From positions 124,001 to 188,000 of the forward strand of contig NZ_JBFAKK010000004.1 of the NCBI RefSeq assembly GCF_040655735.1: 64,000 nucleotides of DNA, written 5' to 3'. This document shows, one piece after another, positions 42,768 through 51,200 of the stretch. Position 1 is the first letter of the stretch. Every line of letters begins with the position of its first letter. This stretch comes from Phytomonospora sp040655735 (lineage in GTDB: Bacteria > Actinomycetota > Actinomycetes > Mycobacteriales > Micromonosporaceae). The notes beneath the pieces were generated by a model. It worked only from the letters and a program-made list of their open reading frames with translations. It was not told where the DNA came from and searched no databases. The position numbers and the translations under genes are program-made.

Positions 42768-44362
42768 CCTCCGATCCCGGTCACCGTCACCATCAGCGGC
42801 AGCCCGACCAGGAGCAGCAGTCCGCCGAGCAGGTCGAAGCTGGCACCCGAGCGGATCATCGTCGTGATCGACACGCAGCCCGAGCCGTAGGCGATCGCGT
42901 TCTGCGGCGTCGAGACCGGCAGCATGAACCCGAACGAGGCCGCGAAGGTCGCCGCCAGCGCGGGCACGAAGGGGTCGACCCCGGCGGCCATCGCGATCGG
43001 GATGATGATCGGCACGACAACGGCCGCGGCGGCGGTGTTGCTCGTCGTCTCCGAGACCAGGATCGCCAGGGCCACCGCGAAGGCGGTGATGGTGAAGACG
43101 CTCGACAGGCCGAGCGCGTTCGACGCGCTCGCCCCGATCGTCTCGGCCAGGCCGGTCGACTCCAGTAGTGACCCGAAGATGATGCCGGTCCCGAACAGCA
43201 CGATCGTGCCCCAGTCGATCCGCGCGGCGTCGCTCCAGCGCAGCGTGAACTCCCGCTTGCCCCACTGGGTCGGCAGCAGGAACAGCAGCGAGGCGCCCAG
43301 CACCGCGACGACGCCCTCGTTGAGCCGGCCGCTGACGATGTCGTAGAGCGCCGACTCCGTCCCGGCGAACAGGGCGATGATGCCGGGGAAGATCCACAGG
43401 ACCACGGTGACGCCGAAGGCGAGCAGCGTGTTCTTCTCCGCCCGCGACATCGGCCCCAGCTCGGCGCGCTCGGCGGCCACGTACTCCTCGACACCCTCGA
43501 TCCGGCGGATCTCGGGCTTGTTGAGCAGCAGCAGCACCACCGCGAGGATCACGAACATGATGGCGCACAGGGGAAGCGCGGTGGCCATCCACTGCGCGAA
43601 CGAGATGCGCTCGCCGGTCGCCTCCTCGATCAGGCCGCGTCCGATCAGGTTCGGCGGGCTCCCGACCGGCGTGAGCAGCCCGCCGACGCTGGCGCCGTAG
43701 GCGAGCATGAGCACCAGGGCCGCGCCGACCCGCAGCCGCAGCGGATCGAAGTTCTGCGCGACCATCCCGCGCTTCTGGAGCATCTTGGCGATCACCGCGA
43801 GCAGCCCCAGCGCGGTCGGCAGCAGCATGGCGACCGTGGCGGTGTTCGACACGAAGGCCGACAGCAGGCAGGTGATCACGCCGAAGGCGATGATGACCCG
43901 GACGGTGGACTTCCCGATGCCCGGCAGCGACAGGATGAAGAACGCGAAGCGCCGGGCCACACCGTGCTTGAGCATCGCCTGGGCCAGGATGAACGCGCCG
44001 ATGAAGGTGAAGACCGTCGAGGACCCGAAGGGCTTCAGCGCGTCGGTCGCCGGGGCGACGCCGAACACGACGATCGCGCCGACGCCGATGAGTCCGCCGA
44101 TGGGGATGGGGACCGGCTCGGTGACCCACATGACGACGACACCGAGCAGGATCGCGGCGAGCGCGTGCTGGCGCGGTGCCAGGTCGAAGGGGATCAGGGC
44201 GAAGGCGACGGCGAGCAGCGGCGCGAGCCACAGCCCGGTCGTCCGCCTCGCCTTCTCGAAACGCTCCTCGCCCGGCGAGAGCACCTGCTCGCCGAGACTG
44301 CGATAGGTGGCGTGGCCCAGCAGGGCCTTGTCCACGTCGGTGCGCTGCTCCTCGGCGGCCAT
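42764..44362 (-). CDS. SLC13/DASS family dicarboxylate transporter
   Basis: 532-residue Na+-coupled or exchange-type anion transporter with about 12 helices. The family features are a repeated helical hairpin with SNTATVAMLLP (first Ser-Asn-Thr, about 170-180) and SETTSNTAAAAVVVPI (second, about 430-445), which bind Na+ and the carboxylates, plus LTPVGSPPNLIG and FMLPVSTPQNAIAYGSG. The N-terminal 60 residues are cytoplasmic. It is divergent from a LysR regulator next to a tartrate/D-malate dehydrogenase gene, so a C4-dicarboxylate substrate is likely. GGAG lies eight bases before the ATG. Confidence 0.9.
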   Translation of the reverse strand: MAAEEQRTDVDKALLGHATYRSLGEQVLSPGEERFEKARRTTGLWLAPLLAVAFALIPFDLAPRQHALAAILLGVVVMWVTEPVPIPIGGLIGVGAIVVFGVAPATDALKPFGSSTVFTFIGAFILAQAMLKHGVARRFAFFILSLPGIGKSTVRVIIAFGVITCLLSAFVSNTATVAMLLPTALGLLAVIAKMLQKRGMVAQNFDPLRLRVGAALVLMLAYGASVGGLLTPVGSPPNLIGRGLIEEATGERISFAQWMATALPLCAIMFVILAVVLLLLNKPEIRRIEGVEEYVAAERAELGPMSRAEKNTLLAFGVTVVLWIFPGIIALFAGTESALYDIVSGRLNEGVVAVLGASLLFLLPTQWGKREFTLRWSDAARIDWGTIVLFGTGIIFGSLLESTGLAETIGASASNALGLSSVFTITAFAVALAILVSETTSNTAAAAVVVPIIIPIAMAAGVDPFVPALAATFAASFGFMLPVSTPQNAIAYGSGCVSITTMIRSGASFDLLGGLLLLVGLPLMVTVTGIGG

Positions 44363-44474
44363 GACGTCACTCCTTTGTGGACAGCGGCGATGGTGACCCA
44401 TGCCATAGGCGGCACGTTGGTCCATTCAAGACCCCGGCCGACATTCCGGTCCAATGCGGTTTGACTACCAAACC

Positions 44475-44491
44475 GCTAGGCTGCGCCTATC
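44475..44491. promoter_or_regulatory. LysR-type box 1 (between transporter and lysR)
   Basis: GCTAGGC-TGC-GCCTATC is an imperfect palindrome with a single mismatch. The same box, perfect, recurs after lysR before the dehydrogenase gene. It lies in the divergent spacer between the transporter and regulator genes. Confidence 0.6.
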
Positions 44492-44540
44492 GATGGCGCG
44501 GGCCGCCGCGCCGGGAACGCCGAGCCCGGGGTTGGCGACC

Positions 44541-45434
44541 ATGGACGTACGGCAGCTCGAATACTTCCTCGCGGTGGTCGACAACGGCGGCTTCAACCGT
44601 GCCGCCCGCGCCCTGTTCCTCGCGCAGCCCTCGCTCTCGCAGGCGATCCGCACCCTCGAACGCGACCTCGGCGGGCGCCTCTTCCACCGCATCGGCCGCA
44701 GCGTCGTGCTCACCGAGGCAGGGGAGGCCCTTGTCGAACCCGCGCGGCAGGCCGTGCGAGCGCTGGCCGTGGCGCGCGCGAGCGTCGAAGCGGTGCGAGG
44801 GCTGCGGTCCGGCGAGGTCGCGGTGGCCTCCATGCCGTCACCGGCCGTGGAACCGCTCAGCACGATGATCCTCGCCTACTCCGACCGCTACCCCGGTGTG
44901 CACGTGTCGATCCGCGCCGCGCCGGTGGCCCGCTCGGTGCTCGCCGCCGTCCGCACCGGCGCCACCGAGTTGGGACTGCTCTCGGCGTGGCGACTGCCCG
45001 CCGTCGCCGACCTGCTGCTTCATCCGCTGGGGCGGCAGCGTTTCGTGCTCGTCGCACCGCCCGACGGGTCACTGGCCGCCGACGGGCCGCTGCCGCGCAC
45101 GGCGCTGGAGGGCCGGCGGCTCATCGTCGGCGAGGAGGGCACCGGCATCCGGCGACTCGCCGAGGAGATCCGCGCCGAGGTGCCGGGCGTGACGATCGCC
45201 GTCGAGTCGGAGCACCGGGAGGCGGTACTGCCCTTGGTACTCAAGGGAATCGGCGTCGGCATCCTGGCCGAGGCCTGGCGCCCGCTGGCCGAGCGGGCCG
45301 GGGCGGTCGTGCTCGACCTGGACCCGCCCGCGTGGCTCGACCTGGCGATGGTGAGTCGCGACGGCCCGCTGACCCCGGCGGCGGCGGAGTTCCTGGCGAT
45401 CGGGCTCGAAACGTCCGGCGAACGGCATCGATAG
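44541..45434 (+). CDS. LysR family regulator of a dicarboxylate module
   Basis: 297-residue LysR-type regulator. The N-terminal HTH is MDVRQLEYFLAVVDNGGFNRAARALFLAQPSLSQAIRTLE, standard for the family (seen across residues 1-40), and the remainder is the two-lobed inducer-binding domain (about 90-295; EVAVASMPSPAVEPLS, GLLSAWRLPA, VLKGIGVGILAE). It is flanked by a dicarboxylate transporter (divergent) and a tartrate/D-malate dehydrogenase (downstream, same strand), and by two copies of one palindromic box, so it very probably activates both in response to the dicarboxylate. Confidence 0.93.
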   Translation: MDVRQLEYFLAVVDNGGFNRAARALFLAQPSLSQAIRTLERDLGGRLFHRIGRSVVLTEAGEALVEPARQAVRALAVARASVEAVRGLRSGEVAVASMPSPAVEPLSTMILAYSDRYPGVHVSIRAAPVARSVLAAVRTGATELGLLSAWRLPAVADLLLHPLGRQRFVLVAPPDGSLAADGPLPRTALEGRRLIVGEEGTGIRRLAEEIRAEVPGVTIAVESEHREAVLPLVLKGIGVGILAEAWRPLAERAGAVVLDLDPPAWLDLAMVSRDGPLTPAAAEFLAIGLETSGERHR

Positions 45435-45446
45435 GCACCGCCTATC
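45430..45446 (+). promoter_or_regulatory. LysR-type box 2 (dehydrogenase gene)
   Basis: GATAGGC-ACC-GCCTATC is a perfect 7-3-7 palindrome. Its centre is about 65 bases before the expected transcription start of the dehydrogenase gene, the usual position of a LysR recognition site. It overlaps the last codons of lysR. Confidence 0.75.
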
Positions 45447-45466
45447 AATCCCATCACGGTCTCGTC

Positions 45467-45496
45467 TTGGACCCGGCGGGGCCCGGTTGCTTGAAT
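45467..45496 (+). promoter_or_regulatory. Promoter of the tartrate/D-malate dehydrogenase gene
   Basis: TTGGAC (45467-45472) and TTGAAT (45491-45496) are 18 bases apart, and the ATG is six bases after the latter, so the mRNA is probably leaderless. Confidence 0.55.
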
Positions 45497-45502
45497 CGGC
45501 CC

Positions 45503-46561
45503 ATGAGCAGCCACCGCATCGCCGTCATCCCGGGCGACGGCATCGGGCGCGAAGTCGTCCCCGCCGCCCGCGCGGTCCTCGACGCCGTCACCGCGCGCCA
45601 CGCCGTGTCCTTCGAGTACGAGGAGTTCGACTGGTCGTGCGGCGGCTATCTGCGCGACGGGACGATGATGCCGCCCGACGGGATCGAGCGCCTGCGTTCC
45701 TTCGACGCGATCTTCCTCGGCGCCGTCGGCGATCCGCGCGTCCCCGACCACGTGTCGCTGTGGGGCCTGCTCATCCCGATCCGGCGGGCCTTCCGGCAGT
45801 ACGTGAACCTGCGGCCCGCGCGGCTGTTCCCCGGCGTGGACGGCCCACTGCGGGCAGGCTCGGCCATCGACCTGGTGGTCGTGCGGGAGAACGTCGAGGG
45901 CGAGTACAGCGAGATCGGCGGGCGCCTGTCGCGCGGCTTCCCCGACGAGATGGCCGTGCAGGAGGCGGTGTTCACCCGCCCCGGCGTGACCCGGATCGTC
46001 GACTACGCCCTGGAACTGGCCGCCGGTCGCAGCGGGCGGCTGACCTCGGCGACCAAGTCCAACGGGATCGTGCACACCATGCCGTTCTGGGACGAGATCG
46101 TCTCCGAGCGGGCCGCCGCGCACTCCACTGTGGAGGTCACCCGCGAGCACATCGACGCCCTGTGCGCCAAGGTGGTGCTCGACCCCGGACGCTTCGACGT
46201 GATCGTCGGCTCGAACCTCTTCGGCGACATCCTCAGCGACCTCACCGCGGCGGTCACCGGCAGCATCGGCATGGCGCCCTCGGCGAACCTCAACCCCGAG
46301 CGCGACTTCCCCTCGATGTTCGAGCCGGTGCACGGCTCGGCTCCCGACATCGCCGGCCGGGGCGTGGCCAACCCCGTCGGCGCGATCTGGTCGGCGGCGA
46401 TGATGCTCGACCACCTCGGTCATCGCGAGGCGGGGGCCGAGGTCGTCGACGCCATCGCCGCGACGCTCGCCGACGGCTCGGTACGCACCCCTGACCTCGG
46501 CGGGACCGCCACGACCGGGGAGTTCACGGGCGCCGTCGTCGCGGCACTCGGACAGCGGTGA
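45503..46561 (+). CDS. Tartrate/D-malate dehydrogenase (isopropylmalate-dehydrogenase family)
   Basis: 352-residue NAD-dependent beta-decarboxylating dehydrogenase. It begins RIAVIPGDGIGREVVPAA and has the tartrate/malate-type markers: WGLLIPIRRAFRQYVNLRPARL, VVRENVEGEYSEIGGR and the metal-site SNLFGDILSDL, and FEPVHGSAPDIAGRG for NAD binding. The substrate loop fits tartrate dehydrogenase/decarboxylase and D-malate dehydrogenase (DmlA/TtuC-like) rather than LeuB, and no leu genes are near. With the neighbouring transporter and LysR regulator it would bring in a hydroxylated dicarboxylate and convert it to pyruvate or a related keto acid. Confidence 0.9.
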   Translation: MSSHRIAVIPGDGIGREVVPAARAVLDAVTARHAVSFEYEEFDWSCGGYLRDGTMMPPDGIERLRSFDAIFLGAVGDPRVPDHVSLWGLLIPIRRAFRQYVNLRPARLFPGVDGPLRAGSAIDLVVVRENVEGEYSEIGGRLSRGFPDEMAVQEAVFTRPGVTRIVDYALELAAGRSGRLTSATKSNGIVHTMPFWDEIVSERAAAHSTVEVTREHIDALCAKVVLDPGRFDVIVGSNLFGDILSDLTAAVTGSIGMAPSANLNPERDFPSMFEPVHGSAPDIAGRGVANPVGAIWSAAMMLDHLGHREAGAEVVDAIAATLADGSVRTPDLGGTATTGEFTGAVVAALGQR

Positions 46562-46888
46562 TCACGGCAGCAGGATGCCCGTGGTCGGCGAGTGCCCGGC
46601 CTCCAGCCGGCGCGAGGGCCGCCGCAGGCGAAGGATCCGGGAGAGACGCACCGCCGGCCGAGCGGCCAACTCGGCGCGTTGCCGTCGGCAAGCCCTGTGA
46701 GAGCATCAACACGCACGACCCCTCCTCAACGGTCCACGTTTCAACCACCTGGATCAACGGGTAAGTGCCGCCACCATCCACACAGGACCTCATGGACGGC
46801 CTCCGGGTTCTCCTGCTCCCGTCCGGAGGGCAAGAGCCACTACGTTTCGACCGCCACAGTCGTGCGGCCGGGCACCGAAAGGGATCTG
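46562..46888. other. Intergenic stretch, nothing clear
   Basis: A 327-base gap between the dehydrogenase and the VOC fusion gene. Frames across it lack a ribosome-binding site and conserved sequence. AAAGGGA near its end is the ribosome-binding site of the next gene. No hairpin or convincing promoter pair was identified. Confidence 0.5.
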
Positions 46889-48142
46889 ATGGACCGAGCC
46901 ACAGTGACGGAGTTCCAGCAAGCGGACGGTGTCCGGGACTGGCGCGTCCTGGACGCCGGCGCGAGCGCCTGGTTCGAAGCGCCGTCGATGACCGCAGGTG
47001 CGGCACTCGTCCGCCGCATCGCCGAACTGAGTGCCGCCACCGGTCTGCCGGACGTGGACCTGCGACCCGGCGGGGTGCGCGTGCGGATCGGCCCGGCGGG
47101 GGATCTCACCCGGGGCGACGTCGAGCTTGCGCGTTCGATCTCGGCGGCGGCCCACGAGCTGGGCTTGACCGCGGACCCGGCCGTGCTCCAAGTCGTGCGG
47201 CTCGTGATCGATACCGCGGATGAGCAGTCGCTGGTGTCGTTCTGGCAGAACGTTCTCGGCTACGAGCCCGTCGGTCCCGACGGGCTCGGGGATCCGTCGC
47301 GACGAGATCCCGTGCTGTCGTTTCACCGGAGCGGGCCCCGGCCGCTGCGCGATCGGATCCACGTCGATGTGGTTCGCGCGCCGATCGCGGTGGAGGCGGC
47401 CAGGGCCGCAGTCGGACAAGAGCCGTTCGGTGCGTACGGGGTCGCGCTCGCCGACGCCGACGGGAACGAGGTCGACGTGGTTCCCGGTGACAGGCTCTCG
47501 AAGGGGCCGGAGACCGCGGACTGGCAGGTGCTGTTCGGCGCGATGACGTACTACTCCCTCGATTCGCCTGTGCAGGCGGGCGCGTTTGCGTCGGCTGTCG
47601 CCGGTCTGGCCGACGACGCGGGGCTGCCGTTGATGGTGGACCTGCGGCCCGATGGCGTCACGATCGACGGCGGGAAGGACCAGTGGGAGGACGGGGAGGG
47701 CTCCGCCACGAGCCGGTTCCTGGACCTGGCCGCTCGGGTCCAGACCGCGGCGCGCGACCTGGGGCTCTCAGCGGACCTCGCACGCGGGCGTTTCGTCCAG
47801 TTCGGCATCGACGCGGTCGACGTTCCCGCGGTGCGGGCCTTCTGGGCGTCGGTACTCGGTTACGAGTACGACCCACGGGCGTTCGTGACCGACGTCTACG
47901 ATCCGCGTCGGCTCAGTCCGGTCCTGTTCTTCCAGCAGATGGACGCATCGGACACAGACCGGCGACAGCATCGCAACCGCATCCATGTCGACCTCTTCGT
48001 CCCGCACGACCAGGCCCAAACCCGCATCGACGCGGCCGTGGCCGCTGGAGGACGGATCGTCACCGAGAACGCTCGGGATCGTCGGACCCTCGTCGACCCG
48101 GAAGGCAACGAAGTGGACATCATTGCGTTCCACCAGGCGTAG
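46889..48142 (+). CDS. Double pterin-dehydratase-like/VOC fusion protein
   Basis: 417-residue protein built of two similar halves. Each half begins with a degenerate pterin-4a-carbinolamine dehydratase-like domain (DWRVLDAGASAWFEA to LARSISAAAHELGL; DWQVLFGAMTYYSLD to AARVQTAARDLGLS) and continues with a VOC/glyoxalase-like domain (FWQNVLGYEP to NEVDVVPG; FWASVLGYEY to NEVDIIAF). The catalytic His pair of true dehydratases is missing (LPDVDLRP and LPLMVDLRP instead). Such proteins may bind a cofactor or small molecule; the role is unknown. AAAGGGA lies shortly before the ATG. A strong hairpin follows. Confidence 0.8.
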   Translation: MDRATVTEFQQADGVRDWRVLDAGASAWFEAPSMTAGAALVRRIAELSAATGLPDVDLRPGGVRVRIGPAGDLTRGDVELARSISAAAHELGLTADPAVLQVVRLVIDTADEQSLVSFWQNVLGYEPVGPDGLGDPSRRDPVLSFHRSGPRPLRDRIHVDVVRAPIAVEAARAAVGQEPFGAYGVALADADGNEVDVVPGDRLSKGPETADWQVLFGAMTYYSLDSPVQAGAFASAVAGLADDAGLPLMVDLRPDGVTIDGGKDQWEDGEGSATSRFLDLAARVQTAARDLGLSADLARGRFVQFGIDAVDVPAVRAFWASVLGYEYDPRAFVTDVYDPRRLSPVLFFQQMDASDTDRRQHRNRIHVDLFVPHDQAQTRIDAAVAAGGRIVTENARDRRTLVDPEGNEVDIIAFHQA

Positions 48143-48228
48143 GTGCGCCGCTGCCGCCGGCCGGGCGGCGGTTGGCGTCAGGGCACGCCCATCAAGCCAT
48201 GTGGCCGTGGGCCGAGGTCGAGCGCGCA

Positions 48229-48262
48229 TGAGCGCCCCCGCCCGGACGGGCGGGGGCGCTCA
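48229..48262. terminator. Bidirectional hairpin terminator
   Basis: A perfect 15-bp stem (48229-48243 with 48248-48262) closed by GGAC lies between the convergent VOC fusion and the large WGR-protein genes. Confidence 0.85.
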
Positions 48263-48267
48263 CCAGC

Positions 48268-51200
48268 TCAGATCTCCTGATAGCCCGCCGCGGTCTTGGC
48301 GGCCACCAGGCTCGCCGCCTTCTTGGCGCCCTTGACCGGATCCATCCGCTTGGTACTGACCTTGCCCGGCGTGCCCGGGCGCCCGTAGCGGGTCGCCAGG
48401 ACGCCGTTGCCGGCGTCCCAGTACAGCTCCCAGAACTTGTCGTCCTTGCCCGGTTCCGACCACTCGAAGTAGCGCGGTGCCACCGCCGGGTCGACCCGAT
48501 GGTCGCAGTACAGCTGCGACACGAGAGGTGTGGCGTCCTTGACGGTGGTGGTGAAGGAGCCGAGGATGCCGGTGGCGAACATCCAGGACAGTGAGCGCTC
48601 CCACCACAGGTCTCGTTCGCGTTCGTCGGCGTGCGCGAAGACGCGTGCGTCGTCGGTCTGGCGGTCGGCGGCCAGCAGGGTCACCACTCGCCCGCCGAGG
48701 GTTTCCACCAGCACGTCGAGCCGCCGGTACAGCGTCTGCGGCGATCGCGACGGCATCGGGGACTGCGCCAGGTATCGCGCGCCGACGGCGTCGGCGGCAG
48801 GGCGGCGGGCGAGCATCTCGGCGGGGGACAGGATCCGCCGGCCGCGTCCGCCGGTCGACCAGCTCGCGTGCCCGATCCGGCGCCAGAAGTCGCGCAGCAC
48901 CTCGGGCACCGGCGTGTCCCGGGTCGCCTCGAATCGCGCGATCTCCTCGTCGCCGACACCGTCGCCCAACTCGACGCTCAGGCCGGCCAGTCCCGGCACC
49001 TGGGCGCAGAACCCCTGCGCGCGCAGGTGCTCGTCGAACTCGGCGAGGGCGGTGACGTGCCAGACGGAGTCACGGCTGTCGTCCCGCGCGCGGTCGTCGA
49101 GCCACTCGGCGACCGTCATGTCCTCACGCCGGCGCCGCCTTCCGGTCCATTCGACACAGGCGAGCCGGCCCCCCGCGGCGAGTAGTTCCAACTCTCGCCG
49201 CTGATTGGCCGCGACGGCCGTCTCAGTGTCGCCGAACTCCTCACCTTCGTACTCGATCATCCCGGCGTGGACGAACAGCCTGGCGTTCTCGGCGTCCGCC
49301 GCGTGGAAGCTCCGCATGACGCAGCCCTTTCCGGGCACGTACCAGGGACCGGTCTCGACGAGCTTGCCCGCGGCGAGCGTCGCACGCATCCGCGCGAAGG
49401 CGTCGGGAGCGCCCTCGCCGAAGTGCAGGACGTAGGTGGTGAAGCGGCCGTTGTCGGCCCCGTGGCTGTAGGCGATCCGGTCGCCGTAGCGGACGAGTTC
49501 GGTGAACTCACCGGCGGTCGCGGTCCAGAACATGGCGCGCTCGGACAGCTCGGTGATCCCGGTGAGAGCGGACGGCCCGGGCATCTTGTCCTGGACGGTG
49601 AACGTGAACGGTGTCGCGACGGCCTCGTAGCCGTCGAAGGCGTGCGCGCCTTCGTCGGTGTCGACGAACCAGACCTCACCGGTCGTCCGGTCATGAAGCA
49701 GTCGAGTGTGGACGGTCGCGCCGGTGAGGGTCCCGAGGTCGGCGTCCTTGAGCCTGGTCAGCGGCTTGCCTTTCTTCCGGGCGGCGCGGGCCTTCTCGAC
49801 CAGCGCCGTGCGCGCCTGGTCGGCCACGCCGCTGAGTGCGGCTTCGAGTTCGGCTCGCGCGGCCGTGTCGGCGAAGGGGTCGGTCCACGACCGGCCCCCC
49901 GGCGGGCAGGCCTCCTGCTCGATCGCCTCCGCCAGACTCCACACCACGCGCACGACATCGAAGTGGTGAGCGCCGAGCGCGCCGCGAGCGGCCATGACCA
50001 GCGCGTACTTGAAGCAGGAGGCGCTCGCCGGGTCGGCCGGCACGTCCCAGCCGCCGATCTCATCGGCCAGATCGGCCAGCGGGGCGGTCTTCTCGACGTG
50101 CCGGTCGAGGGTGTACGCGTACAGCCCGGCGGCAATGTGGTCGCGGTCGCGGCGCAGGCGCTGCATGATCTCGGCGTGCACACCCGCGTTCCAGATCTCG
50201 CTGAGGGCGTTGGCGGCCCGCCAGAACGAGCGCCGCTCGGTGAAGATCCGGCCGATCAGCGCGGCGCGCGTCGCGGGCGTGTCGAGGTTGCGCAGCACCG
50301 AGTACAGGTCGGCGACGACGTCTTCGAGATTGTCGTCCTCGGTCTGCCCGTGGTCGAACACGCGCCCGCTCTTGGGCTCCGAGTCGGCGTAGCGGGCGCC
50401 GTAGTCGTCGAGCGCGGCGATCGCGAAGTCGGCGACCGCCGGGTGGTCGAAGCGGTAGAGCTGGTGCCCGGCGCTGTTGCGGGCGTGGATGTCGGGATGC
50501 CCGAGCTTGGTGGCGATCATCGCCCGGATCGCCCGTTCCGCCTGCTCGGGGCTCAGCCGTGGGATGACGCACCGCTCGCGTTCGAAGGGATAGAAGAGCC
50601 TGTCCCAGATCTTGACGAGTCCGCTGCCACTGCCGAACTCTTCGGCGGCTCTCATCAGCGGGTCGAAGATCCGCTCGTCGTGGGCGAAAGGAGCCAGCGC
50701 CAGCAGCGCGGCCTCCTTCATGTCGCCGACCTTCATGGCGGCCGCGAAGTCGCCTGCCGCTGCCTCGGGCGCTTCGAGGACCAGCCGCAGCAGGATCGGC
50801 ACGAGCGGATGCTCCGCCGAGGTGATCTTGCCGCCCAGCTCGCCGATGACGTGCTTCTGCTCGGCGGCCGGGAGCAGAGCGAGTCCGGCGGCGGCGAGCT
50901 CGGCGTCGGCGACCTCGCCGTCGAGCACCGTGCGGGCAGCCCAGGACGCCGCGCCGGCCAGTCCCTCGTCCATGTCGGCGCGCATGAGGACGCGGCGGGC
51001 GACGACGCGGGCGAGCGCCGGATCGCCGATGCCGGTCAGGATCCGCTCGGTGTCCTCGGGGGCGTCGGCGATGGACCTGAGCACTCGCGAGGAGGCTTCG
51101 GCGTCGATCTCGGCGCGGGTCAGTTCGTCCGCCGACATCAGCGGCGGCTCGGCGCCGCGCTCGCGCAGGTCGCGGACGGCGGCCAGGACGAGCCGCTGGT

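Noticed and set aside
44454..44540. Longer start for the LysR protein at 44454
   Set aside because: The extra residues would be encoded across the LysR box and promoter, and the conserved family N-terminus begins at the ATG at 44541.
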